A stretch of 64,000 bases of DNA from Cohnella sp. WQ 127256 (GCF_024519285.1 NZ_JAMZCY010000010.1:1-64000); one strand, 5' to 3'. Counted from the stretch's first letter, positions 17,099 through 26,296 are shown. Notes: generated from the letters alone by a model not told the origin. Made by a program: numbers and translations.

Positions 17099-18146
17099 CG
17101 ACATATGTCCAATGATGATTTGTTCCTGCACGCCTCCAAGTTTGGGGGCTCCCCGAAGTACCAACTTGATTGGCCGCTTCGTAAATATAATGATCCCCAG
17201 CAGAAAATTGCGGTCCTGAATATTCTGGGTGAGCTACTACTTGAGCGGCAAGTTGATAGTATTGAGCATATCCATTTTTCCTTAGATCGCGCCCTCTGAA
17301 CATTATGAACTTATTTTCCCCAGTGTACCGGATATTTGCGCTCATTCTGATTAATCTTGGATCAGCTTCAAATGGCTCAGGATGTGCAACTCCATAGTCA
17401 CCAAAAATTGGTCTTCTTGTTAAGAGATTTGTTTGTACAAGTCTCTTCCAAATTAACCATTCGGTTCTCTCTATTACTCCTACATTATCAGCGCCAATTT
17501 CGGACAAGTCTTTCGGGATTGCTGTGCCACAGAGAATGATGTTTCGCCATCCTTGCAGATAAGGCATGCTATTAATCAGTCCCGTGAGTAATAATGTAGT
17601 TCTCGTTCTAGAGTCAGGGTCAACATGTCTATAATCAATTACTAGGTCGACTTCTGTGGGACCAATATGCAAAGAATTCAACAGCCCATCAATTCGTGTG
17701 TGCAGGTTGTCGAAATCTTCTTCAACTAAACGTATACAGATACCTAAGCCATCTTGTTGATGTGCGGTAGAAACTTCTCGATTATATGTTGCATCGCGAT
17801 CACATGCTGTAACTGGGATGGCTTTAACAAAATGAAGTCGTAAATCATCCATAACGTAGCCTAATGGATGTTGTCCGGATGCCATTCGATCATTAGGTTC
17901 AATATAAAGTAAGTCTACAAACACAGAACCATCTATTCCCCATGACCGTGAAACTATTTCTCCGAATCCATCGAGGTGCTCGTCAATTGTCTTTTTATAC
18001 GTCCCATTGTCAAAATCCCAATCGATCGGTGCAACTTCAATGAGCGGGGTTAGTCCTTGTTTTATAGTAATTGTTAGAGACTCTATGGCTTTCTGTTCGC
18101 CCTGCTTCCACTTTAATACTGGTACATAACGTCTTTCATCAAACAT
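17067..18146 (-). CDS. Beta-family protein (phage T4 beta-like, PF14350 type)
   Basis: 359 residues from ATG 18146 (GGGAG seven bases upstream; the frame is open to 18173). It begins MFDERRYVPVLKWKQGEQKAIESL and continues TPLIEVAPIDWDF, VFVDLLY, VDLVIDYRHVDP, IILCGTAIP and the C-terminal HWTYVVNDLS. These alternating beta strands and the opening Y-x-P-x-LKxKxGE are features I associate with the 'beta family protein' group often found beside sce7726 genes. No catalytic motif is apparent. Its 3' end overlaps the sce7726-like gene by 32 bases on the opposite strand, so the two messages can pair. Confidence 0.65.
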   Translation of the reverse strand: MFDERRYVPVLKWKQGEQKAIESLTITIKQGLTPLIEVAPIDWDFDNGTYKKTIDEHLDGFGEIVSRSWGIDGSVFVDLLYIEPNDRMASGQHPLGYVMDDLRLHFVKAIPVTACDRDATYNREVSTAHQQDGLGICIRLVEEDFDNLHTRIDGLLNSLHIGPTEVDLVIDYRHVDPDSRTRTTLLLTGLINSMPYLQGWRNIILCGTAIPKDLSEIGADNVGVIERTEWLIWKRLVQTNLLTRRPIFGDYGVAHPEPFEADPRLIRMSANIRYTGENKFIMFRGRDLRKNGYAQYYQLAAQVVAHPEYSGPQFSAGDHYIYEAANQVGTSGSPQTWRRAGTNHHWTYVVNDLSNVTLP

Positions 18147-18348
18147 TAGGATTCTCCCTTGCGAAATCTTCATCGGCTGAAGGAATGGCTTAGGACTTCT
18201 TGTCTATCTCATTTTACTACAACAGTCACAATATGGCGATATGTGGAACTAAATGTTAATTTATGTAAAGTGTTCTTGAGGATTACGCTAATGAGGAACG
18301 TCACTGTTAGGTTAGGGGATATTCAAGGTAAATAACATAAAGATATGA

Positions 18349-18385
18349 GAGCATTAGCCATTTCCCGGTTAATGCTCTTTTTATT
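18349..18385 (+). terminator. Orphan intrinsic terminator between divergent genes
   Basis: Stem GAGCATTAGCC/GGTTAATGCTC (one G-T pair) with TTTTTATTT after it, on the plus strand. No plus-strand gene ends just before it, since the flanking genes diverge. It could be an attenuator for the AlbA_2/NACHT operon, the end of a small RNA, or a leftover. The rest of 18147-18498 shows no gene. Confidence 0.65.
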
Positions 18386-18498
18386 TCTATAAACAATGAT
18401 AGCTATATTTGTTCGGATCAACTGGAAATTTTGGTAGGATATTGATAGTATTTGTCGAATTAAGTAGCTAACACCTTAGTGAGAAGGAGTTATTCTAC

Positions 18499-19449
18499 AT
18501 GCAAACAATCTCCGACTTATTACAAATTGGCTACGAGTGTGAGTACTTAGATTTTAAAGAAAAACAATATTCAAAAGACAAGCATATGGACTTAGTTGCT
18601 GATATTATGGCGATGGCAAATTCACGTCATGAGGGAGATAAATATATTATCATCGGAATTAAGGATCGACCTGAGGGAAGAACAATCAAAGGGATTAATC
18701 CAGAGGATTTTGTTGATTCATCAAACTACACCCAGGTGATTCTGAGTAACATTGAACCTGATATTCAATTTGATTATTTTAAGTATGAATACAATGAAGC
18801 TTTACTAGGGGTTTTTAAGATATATGGTACGGACAATAAACCCTATATGCTTAAAAGAAAATACAATGGATTGAGTGAGGGCCTTTGTTTAATTAGAAAG
18901 GGAAGTACAAATTCTGCAGCAAAACGTAGTGATTTTGATTATATGTACCGGAATAAAGGTGGGTTTGAAGTCAGATTCATAGAAGAAACATTGTATGCAA
19001 TACACGACGCCGATGAGTGTGCATCTATTGAAGTATTGTTGTCTAATACAACAGAGTTCCCAATTACAATTATTACAGGCATTTTAAATATTATTAATGA
19101 TCAGGGTAAAAAGTTATCACAACATCGGGTATATGGTTTAGATCAAATAATCGGTGCTGATTTTAAGTTGAGCCTACAACCTAAGTCGGAAATAGTAGGC
19201 CAATTATTAGTAGGATTTGGTTCATCTGACCCTTTGCGATTAAATATTGATGAATATGGTGTCAGTAGTCATGACTTTAGCTTTGAACTCATATTAGTTG
19301 ATGCGCGTCGAAATGAATACTTAATTTTACTGAATGAAGGTAGTGTATTTGTAGATGGGGATTTTCTATGGAAAGTGAAACAATTTAATCTATTTTGCAA
19401 TACGAAGGAATTAAATATGATTAAAATATCAGATATACAGCTGAGGTGA
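18499..19449 (+). CDS. AlbA_2 (Schlafen-like) domain protein
   Basis: 316 residues. The first half (about 10-150) carries the AlbA_2 pattern: E-x-E-x-LDFKEKQ, a helix DLVADIMAMANSRHEGDKYIIIGI, then GRTIKGI and a late GLCLIRKGSTNSAAKRSDF. AlbA_2 domains occur in putative nucleases and regulators related to the Schlafen core. The second half (about 165-316) is beta-rich and I do not recognise it. RBS GAGAAGGAG. The stop is five bases before the start of the NACHT gene, whose ribosome site overlaps this gene's end, so they are one operon and the products probably act together. Strikingly AT-rich compared with the glm region. Confidence 0.72.
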   Translation: MQTISDLLQIGYECEYLDFKEKQYSKDKHMDLVADIMAMANSRHEGDKYIIIGIKDRPEGRTIKGINPEDFVDSSNYTQVILSNIEPDIQFDYFKYEYNEALLGVFKIYGTDNKPYMLKRKYNGLSEGLCLIRKGSTNSAAKRSDFDYMYRNKGGFEVRFIEETLYAIHDADECASIEVLLSNTTEFPITIITGILNIINDQGKKLSQHRVYGLDQIIGADFKLSLQPKSEIVGQLLVGFGSSDPLRLNIDEYGVSSHDFSFELILVDARRNEYLILLNEGSVFVDGDFLWKVKQFNLFCNTKELNMIKISDIQLR

Positions 19450-19453
19450 GACA

Positions 19454-22400
19454 ATGTTGGATGAGGAACTTCACATTTTTAGAAAGAATACAGAAGCAAT
19501 ACCCACAAATAGAGGGTTTCTATTTCAATACTTAATAACGTTGAACAACTGGTTAGAAAACTACGTTCAAGTAAATGGGAAATCTATTTTTTGCGAAGTA
19601 GAAGATGATTTGAAAGAGTCGGATAGCAATAGTAATGTGACATATTCACAAATAAAATGTTATGGAAGTACATTTTCTCTAAGTGATATCGAAATAAAAA
19701 AAACAATTTTTAATTTTTTTAATTTATTCCTTCAATATCGGAATGGAAAAACAGTTAGGTTTCAATTTATTTCTAATTCAAAACCTAATGATAAAGGTGA
19801 TTTATTTCACTCATGGGTTCTAAATCAAAGAGAGCTAAAGGGACAAATATATAAAGATTGTTGTAATTATGTAAGGAACGTTTTAAAAGTTCAATACCAA
19901 ACATTATTACAAATAAAGATTGATGTTTATAAAAAGGGGCATGAAGTAACAAATAAACTACAAACAGAAATAAATAAGCTTGAATTCATTTTAAGTATTC
20001 TAGATAATACTGATTTAATTGAGGAATTTGTTCATACTATTAATTGGGATTTTAAGAATGTTGATGTAAATAATATCATTGAATTATTAACTAAAGAAAA
20101 TATAACTATACTATCTTCCATTGATAAGACTAAAGGAATGAGCAAGTTAATTCATAGTCGGCTTCTATCGGAAGTTTATAATAGATCTGCAAAAATTGAT
20201 AAAGATGACAGAAAGTTAAATAGAGAGTTAATCGATACTATCCTTGATGAATCAATATTAGAGATGCACAATTGTATCAATCCTATAGTTGAAAGTTTTA
20301 TGAACAAAGTAACGGAAGAAATGGCTTATCTAACTATGAGAACTGATAGAGTGGAACAAAGAATAAATAAACATCTTGATGATAATGGACTTTATGATGT
20401 CTCAAATGAATTTACAATGTATATAGGGAGAGTGAAAGATAGTATTTATGAAAACTTACATAGAGAAAATTTTTCGATAGTGGATATATTTGTGATTCCA
20501 GACTTTGAACATTATGAGTTTAGAGAAGAATTCAGAAGGCCTGATGATATAGGAATAATATTTGAATCCTCCTCGGCAGAAGATAGGGGACAAAGTATTA
20601 ATGAAAAATTGATAGCTTTGTTATTTAAGGAAAAACAAAAGAGCATTATATTAATCCATGGTGATCCAGGCGTCGGTAAAAGCTCTTATTCAAAATCTTT
20701 GTTCTTAAATATATCAAATATGCCAGATATACCAGATTGGTTTTTAATACATATTGATCTAAAAAGGTTTAAATTTAGCAGAGATTTTAAAGCTTCATTA
20801 AAACAAGAACTGGAAGAAGAAATTCCATCATTTAAGTCATCTCATTTCAAAAAAATGAAAATTGTTGTTATTCTTGATGGGTTTGATGAGTTGCATATAT
20901 TAAATGAAGGGAAACTCGATGATTTCCTAATATCATTAATTCAATTCTCGGAAGAATATAAAAATATACGAATAGTAATAACAGGTAGAACTACTGCTTT
21001 TGCAAAATACGAAAGACTCATCCCTAAAGGGACAAATATTCTAGAAATTAAGCATTTTAAGGAATCTCAGATTATCGAGTGGATTAATAAATGGTCTGTG
21101 GCTAAGGGATATAATAAACCTCTTGTTGACCAAATATTATATATGAAAAGAAAATCAGAGTTTGATTATTGGGAAGATGAGTACTATAGTAATTCAATTA
21201 AATCGAAATATCCAAAGGACGATGAGGAGCTGCTTGTAAGTCTTCCTTTATTTCTTTATTTATTCTGCACCATGGTTTATGAAGATGAGACATTAGTCAT
21301 CGAGGAAATAATAGAATTGGAGTATCATCAGTTTTATAAACGTTTGATTGATTGGACATGTGCTACAGTAAAATACCAAGATGAGTATAATCCACTGAAA
21401 AAGAAAATGAATTTAGAGATGCTTGCGGTACATAAAAGATCTTTCAATAAAAATATTTCTCTATCAATGTATCACTCTGACAAATTTTATATTAATGAGA
21501 ATGATATATATGAAAAGGCTCTGCTTCCATCCGAGCTAATAGAGGATAAGGAAAATGCATTAATTTTAATAAATTCATTCATTGTACTCAATTATATGAA
21601 ACCCGTTTTGGGGAGTGGATACGCATTTGAATATATTCATAAAAGCTTTTATGAATATCTAACAGCGGAAGCACTATTGGACGTACTGATAAGCCTGGGA
21701 CAGAAAAAAAGTGATGTCAATGAAATAGCCAGTGTTTTTTATACAAACTTTGGTGGATTCAAACTAACTCAAGATATATTAAATCTTTATTTAATTCCAT
21801 TGCTAAGTGGAATTGATGAGGTAAATTCAAAACGAATTTATGAGAACCTTTTGAGTTTGTATTATGAATACTATCTTGAACATTACTTTCTAAATGAAGA
21901 GAGTAATTCGTGGTTTAAAGAATACTCTATGAAATACAAAGGAAATGCACAAAAGAAAATTTCCATTGAAAAAAATGTCTTATTTGCATTATGGACAATA
22001 CTTCCTATATTAAGTGATAGATGTGGCGCATCTTTTAAAGTGAATAAAGAGGACCTAACAAATGAATTCAATAAATTAATACAACTTTCCAGTGATACAT
22101 TTGAAGCTAATGAGTTAACCCTGGAGGGAGTGAATCTAGAAAAGGCTCATATTAATAATGTCAATCTATCTGGAATTAATTTATCATTTTCGGATCTGTC
22201 ACACAGTCATTTCAATTTTTCTAATATTTCTAAGTCAAACATGAGGGGCGCGAACTTGTATGCAGCGACAATTAGTTTTTGTGATCTTGAGGCAGTGGAA
22301 CTAAGAGAATCGATACTTACCTCTACGAAGATTTCCCAAACTAATATGATTGAAATTGTACTTGTCGATTCTTTTCTTGAAAACTCAGAAATATTCAATT

Positions 22401-23344
22401 CTAACCTGAACAATGCATCATTGGAGCGTTGTAATTTTTCTAATGCACAATTAATTCAATGTAATTTTACAAAGGCCGCGTTAAACAATTCAAAGCTTCC
22501 AAATGCTGTATTAAATAAATCTGTATTTAATGAAAGTAATTTAACTGATTGCGATTTGTCTAGCGCAGATCTAAGGGATGCTGGACTTTCAAGAGCAATC
22601 TGTTTTAATGCAAATTTAAAAGGTGCGTGCCTTTATTCAGCTGATTTAAGTCACGCAGATCTTCGTAATGCAGATCTTTCAAATTGTGATTTGTCATATG
22701 CTAATCTATCATATGCGGATCTTAGTGGGGCCAATTTGGAAGGTGCTAACTTAGGGGGAGCTGATTTATCTCATGCCAAATTAAATAAAATCAATGCAGC
22801 AAAAGCTGATTTCTCACATTGTACTTTTTCTGAAAATCAATTAAATAGTTGCAACTTTAGTGAGGCAATATTCCGTCAGGTAGACCTTTCATCAGTTAAG
22901 TTCAGAAAGGTGAACTTTTATAAAGCTAGTTTAAAAGGAGCGAGATTTGCAGTACAAGATTTAACAGGGATTATTACATTTGAAGATGCAGATTTATCAA
23001 GCGCTACAATAATTTTTTCCAAGTTGAACGGAATGAATTTTAAAGGTTGTATTTTTAACGGTGCTTCTATTAAAAACTCCTTTTTTATTAAGTCTAGTCT
23101 AAGGGATTGTAATTTTGTGAACTGTGAGTTTGAAGAGACACAATTAGGCCTGGCTGATTTCAGTGCGAGTAAACTTCTGTACACTCGGTTTAAATCATGT
23201 GACATGTTTGATACGGACTTCAAAAGATCGAGTGTTGTCAACTGCGATTTTTCAACTTCCTCGCTAAAGTGTTCTAATATTCATGCAAAGAGAAAAAGCT
23301 ATAATTTTTATAATAACCAAATAGGTACTGGAAAAAGTCATTAG
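19454..23344 (+). CDS. Nuclease (DUF4297-like)-NACHT-pentapeptide repeat protein
   Basis: A 1296-residue three-part protein. Part 1 (about 15-120): GFLFQYLITLNNWLE, then FCEVEDDLKE and YSQIKCY, the G-x-x-x-Q helix and E...D...Q-x-K core seen in DUF4297/Cap4-type PD-(D/E)XK nucleases. Part 2 (about 395-700): a NACHT NTPase with Walker A IHGDPGVGKSS near 402 and Walker B VVILDGFDEL near 471, then ITGRTTAF (sensor) and a winged helical region with EYIHKSFYEYLTAEAL. Part 3 (about 887-1283): a long run of pentapeptide repeats, A(D/N)Lxx (ADLSHADLRNADLSNCDLSY), predicted to form a quadrilateral beta-helix. Bacterial NACHT proteins with N-terminal effectors act in phage defence, with the C-terminus sensing. 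By analogy the pentapeptide solenoid would sense and the nuclease would kill or degrade. Intact, AT-rich, no terminator seen after it. Confidence 0.82.
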   Translation: MLDEELHIFRKNTEAIPTNRGFLFQYLITLNNWLENYVQVNGKSIFCEVEDDLKESDSNSNVTYSQIKCYGSTFSLSDIEIKKTIFNFFNLFLQYRNGKTVRFQFISNSKPNDKGDLFHSWVLNQRELKGQIYKDCCNYVRNVLKVQYQTLLQIKIDVYKKGHEVTNKLQTEINKLEFILSILDNTDLIEEFVHTINWDFKNVDVNNIIELLTKENITILSSIDKTKGMSKLIHSRLLSEVYNRSAKIDKDDRKLNRELIDTILDESILEMHNCINPIVESFMNKVTEEMAYLTMRTDRVEQRINKHLDDNGLYDVSNEFTMYIGRVKDSIYENLHRENFSIVDIFVIPDFEHYEFREEFRRPDDIGIIFESSSAEDRGQSINEKLIALLFKEKQKSIILIHGDPGVGKSSYSKSLFLNISNMPDIPDWFLIHIDLKRFKFSRDFKASLKQELEEEIPSFKSSHFKKMKIVVILDGFDELHILNEGKLDDFLISLIQFSEEYKNIRIVITGRTTAFAKYERLIPKGTNILEIKHFKESQIIEWINKWSVAKGYNKPLVDQILYMKRKSEFDYWEDEYYSNSIKSKYPKDDEELLVSLPLFLYLFCTMVYEDETLVIEEIIELEYHQFYKRLIDWTCATVKYQDEYNPLKKKMNLEMLAVHKRSFNKNISLSMYHSDKFYINENDIYEKALLPSELIEDKENALILINSFIVLNYMKPVLGSGYAFEYIHKSFYEYLTAEALLDVLISLGQKKSDVNEIASVFYTNFGGFKLTQDILNLYLIPLLSGIDEVNSKRIYENLLSLYYEYYLEHYFLNEESNSWFKEYSMKYKGNAQKKISIEKNVLFALWTILPILSDRCGASFKVNKEDLTNEFNKLIQLSSDTFEANELTLEGVNLEKAHINNVNLSGINLSFSDLSHSHFNFSNISKSNMRGANLYAATISFCDLEAVELRESILTSTKISQTNMIEIVLVDSFLENSEIFNSNLNNASLERCNFSNAQLIQCNFTKAALNNSKLPNAVLNKSVFNESNLTDCDLSSADLRDAGLSRAICFNANLKGACLYSADLSHADLRNADLSNCDLSYANLSYADLSGANLEGANLGGADLSHAKLNKINAAKADFSHCTFSENQLNSCNFSEAIFRQVDLSSVKFRKVNFYKASLKGARFAVQDLTGIITFEDADLSSATIIFSKLNGMNFKGCIFNGASIKNSFFIKSSLRDCNFVNCEFEETQLGLADFSASKLLYTRFKSCDMFDTDFKRSSVVNCDFSTSSLKCSNIHAKRKSYNFYNNQIGTGKSH

Positions 23345-23397
23345 GAAGTTGAACAACTTATCGAAGAAAGCTTTTAGCATAAGGTATTGAATTCGAA

Positions 23398-23533
23398 TGA
23401 TTCCAAACTTTCTTTGCATGATAATTATTAGTGGTTCCCGACTTTCTTTTTTTCGACTTTATCACATGCCGCGGCAAGCCTAGTATAATCAATAAAAATG
23501 GTTCCAAACTTTTTTATCACCTGACACATGCTG
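23398..23533. repeat. Three TTCCAAACTTT-type repeats left of the Tn7-like element
   Basis: TGATTCCAAACTTTCTTT (23398), TGGTTCCCGACTTTCTTT (23432) and TGGTTCCAAACTTTTTTA (23499) repeat in the same direction; the last two are each followed by an A/T-rich stretch and CACATGC. They look like protein-binding sites of another mobile element's end. Confidence 0.5.
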
Positions 23534-24636
23534 TCCCAAGAAAATAAAGTATTAGACTGGAAAATAGAGTGTTAGACTAGGAAAATAAAGTTGTAGACTG
23601 ATTCTCCTGTAATGGACTTTAATAATTTAGAAATTCTGATTTTAGTCCGCTGCGTAAAGCTTGTGTTTTAGGGGGGAATCGGGAATATGTTGTTAAGTTG
23701 GGTTTATTTAAGGGACAGAGCTAGGAGGACGGAATATAAATGACCACACATTTCGGGGTAAAGTTACGCAATAAAGAGGGTGGATTTAGATTAACCGCTG
23801 ATAATTATATAGTATTTAGGAGTAAAGATTTTACCTCTCCCCATCTTGAAGGCTTAAAGAATAAATTCGAGAAGGCTCTGATCAATTTCGATCTTAATAT
23901 GAAATATTCAAAATTCTGTCTTGGGGTAAGTTTAATGCAGAATTGCATAGGTTAGTAGATTCGTATACCTTTGATGAAATTACTGACCTTAATTCTGTAA
24001 ACGAGGTCAAAGGATTCTACGTTATAGTTTTAGACGATTATTGTCAAGCTTATATTGGGATAAGTCATGATATAAAAAGAAGAATAAAGGAACATTGGGG
24101 CAGACAAATTCCATTGGATCGTCTCGCGGAGGATATCGGGGTGTATGCACTAGCGATAGATTGCTTTAGGGCTTTAGACACCACGAGAGTATTTGTACGT
24201 CCTTGTCCTGAGTGTGATTTTATTAATTACCCTCTGCTATCCGGAAATCTTGAGAATCAATTAGTAAACAAGTTTCCTATAGATTATTGCTTAAATCAGG
24301 GTATGGTAGGTACGAGAGAAGGTGTGAGAGAAAGGTTAAGAAATCGTGATATAAGGATTTCAAAGGTGCGTGGTCAGTCTAGCGATTACTGATGTTGTAG
24401 GTGTTAGATTGATAATGTGAATATAGTGCTTTTTATCAGAGTTTTTCAGGACAAAACCCTATAAAACCTCGTCATTAAGGAATTGCTAGTCTAATACTTT
24501 ATTTTTCTTTTTCGAGTGTTAAGGGGAAAGAAAATCAGCTGAGTCTAATACTTATTTTCCAGAAGCTGACGTTCATTGATTTAAAAAAAGGCTTAGTAGC
24601 AAGACCGACAGTCTACTACTTTATTTTCTTTGTACA
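23532..24636. mobile_element. Small non-autonomous Tn7-like transposon with 5-bp target duplication
   Basis: 1105 bp. The left end starts TGTCCCAAGAAAATAAAGTA; the right end, read inward on the other strand, starts TGTACAAAGAAAATAAAGTA; across 28 bases they match at 25. Each end holds three copies of a site like GAAAATAAAGTATTAGACT: left at 23540, 23560 and 23581, right (inverted) at 24488, 24542 and 24610. CATGC flanks the element directly on both sides (23527-23531 and 24637-24641). TGT...ACA ends, multiple transposase sites and 5-bp duplications are hallmarks of Tn7/Tn5053/Tn552-type DDE transposons. No transposase is inside; the only cargo is a frameshifted GIY-YIG gene. Confidence 0.82.
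23740..24392 (+). pseudogene. GIY-YIG domain protein, frameshifted
   Basis: ATG 23740, behind GGAGG, opens a frame of 71 residues that ends at 23955. The second frame, open from before 23943 to 24392, continues it. Adding one G to the GGGG run near 23932 would join them as ...FCLGGKFNAELHRLVDSYTF..., about 217 residues. The second part has the GIY-YIG core KGFYVIVLDDYCQAYIGIS, then DIKRRIKEHW (the Arg of the fold) and a Glu in GNLENQLVNKF, plus two Cys in RPCPECDF. It is the sole cargo of the small transposon. It is either a real frameshift or a sequencing error in a G run. Confidence 0.65.
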
Positions 24637-25225
24637 CATGCATTATAGTTCGCCATGACCCCATAAAGTTTACCACTCATCATTTAAAGTTTGCCACAGT
24701 GCCGAACGATTGTCAGGTTTTTATCCTGATTTTCGCTCGGCTTCTTCTTTTACCCAACCTATAATTCCAGCTTACATCCCGCTCTTCCTCGATCTTTTTC
24801 TCTCTTTCTTTTTTCTGCTTCTCAAATCGGCGATCCCTTTCCAGAATTGCATTCTCGGGCTTTTCCTCGATTCTTTATATCCCGTTCTTAAGGTCTTCTT
24901 AGGTCTTGCCTCAGCTCGTTCCTGCCCCCTCATCCCAGTCAATCCCCCCTGCTCTTCCCCCTGCCGTTACGTCAAACTTATTTTTCTTTTTTAGCCCCGA
25001 TTTGCCTCGAATTTTTTTGATTTCTCATGTCCTTTTTCGGCTTTTGCATCAAACTTTGGGGATAGGGAGCGAGAAAGGCTGGGAGGGCCTGTGTGGCTTG
25101 GAGTTTGGGCGATGGAGTGGTGAGAGGGGGAGTTGCAAACTTATTTGCATGGGGACAATACGGCGGGGGTACTCTAAAGCCGTTTCTACCATTTCTAAAG
25201 ATAGTGACACTTATTCTTAAACTTT
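24488..25225. repeat. Tandem non-coding duplication, unit A
   Basis: Begins with the transposon's right-end sites and continues past its end. It matches 25226-25790 in order: AGTCTAATACTTTAT, TAAAGTTTACC, TTAAAGTTTGCC, CGATTGTCAGG, CCTGATTTTCGCTC, CTTTTACCCA, TAGCCCCGATTTGCCTCGAA, TTTCTCATGTC, CATTTG-type GGGGACAA. Strongly pyrimidine-rich in the middle. Open frames of about 100 residues here have no ribosome sites and are low-complexity, so I treat it as non-coding. Confidence 0.7.
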
Positions 25226-25790
25226 AGTCTAATACTTTATATTTCAGCTTCTGGTTGTTAGAAGTTGAATTGCAAGTAGGAGTCTAAAACTTATTTCTTA
25301 AAAGCTGACGATTTTCAATCTCAAAAACCGCGTCAAATCAACAATCCCAGTCTAACACTTTTTTTTCTTCGAACAAGTTGTGCATTCACTCTAAAGTTTA
25401 CCGATGTTCCACAAAGTGTACCATTCGTCACTTAAAGTTTGCCGCCAAGCCGACCGATTGTCAGGTTTACCTCCTGATTTTCGCTCTGCTTTTTCTTTTA
25501 CCCAGCCTATAATTTCAGCTTATATCCGGCTCTTCCCCGATTCTTTATCCGATTAATCTCTTCTTAATCCCAGTACTTCCCTGATGACTTTCCCTGCCCT
25601 TAAGTCAAACATGTTTTGCTGTTCTAGCCCCGATTTGCCTCGAATTCTAATGATTTCTCATGTCTCTTTTCGGCTTTCACATCAAATTTTAATTACTCTT
25701 GGAAATTGCGAGATGGGAGCGGGGAAGTTAGTTCAAACTCATTTGAATGGGGACAACAATTCAGTTAGGGTTAACGCTGGGTAGTTACTA
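25226..25790. repeat. Tandem non-coding duplication, unit B
   Basis: Diverged and shorter copy of 24488-25225, with the same motifs in the same order and direction. It includes a second, degenerate transposon right end (sites at 25226, 25281 and 25348, then TTCTTCGAACA). Near 25392-25450 it has three AAAGTTTACC/AAAGTGTACC/AAAGTTTGCC boxes. Confidence 0.7.
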
Positions 25791-26296
25791 GCGATCTCAA
25801 TTTAATAAGCGCCAATGGTATTTACAGTCCTGATTTTATATGGTCCTGATGCTAGTTCCATGGTTGGTCGTATAAATCCAAGTTTTAATGCTAAAAGAAA
25901 AGTGACTATTATATTTTCATAATTAGAGCATATTTAATGGTTTGAATAGATAATAAGAGAAAATGATAGACAAGAATTTCCGGATGGGTTATTATGGGAT
26001 TGCAAAGAAATAAAGATACCATAGTTTCTGTTAATGGGTTATTTATGTTTTATTATATGTATAAATGCGAAAAAAGGTGATTATGTTTTCTTTATAAGCT
26101 TAACGGAAGTCGGGAAGAAGAAGGGGGAATTTTATGATGAATATTGGATATTTCATACTCAAAATAATATTGTTAATTGTGATTCTTTTCTTCTTTTTTC
26201 CGACGAATGTATATTAAGTAAGATATATAAAAAATTATAAATGTTGATTTTAAATACAAAATGCAATGTGGTTATGAAATTTAAGGAGATGATTAT
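25791..26296. other. AT-rich gap before the P-loop gene
   Basis: No convincing gene. An open frame at 26034-26240 (68 residues) has no proper ribosome site and a lysine/phenylalanine-rich composition typical of chance frames in AT-rich DNA. The promoter of the next gene presumably lies here, but several A/T hexamers fit and none stands out. Confidence 0.4.

Noticed and set aside
17105..17539. Plus-strand frames inside the beta-family gene
   Set aside because: Shadow frames of a well-supported minus-strand gene.
24710..25220. Two overlapping frames of about 100 codons in the pyrimidine-rich duplication
   Set aside because: Composition is low-complexity (Phe/Leu/Pro), no ribosome site, and the frame is not kept in the duplicated unit.
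23540..25366. Reading the nine 19-base repeats as a CRISPR array
   Set aside because: Spacing is irregular, the sequence varies between copies, and orientation flips between the two ends; transposase-binding sites explain them better. No cas gene is present.
26034..26240. 68-codon frame before the P-loop gene
   Set aside because: AT-rich chance frame without a convincing ribosome site.
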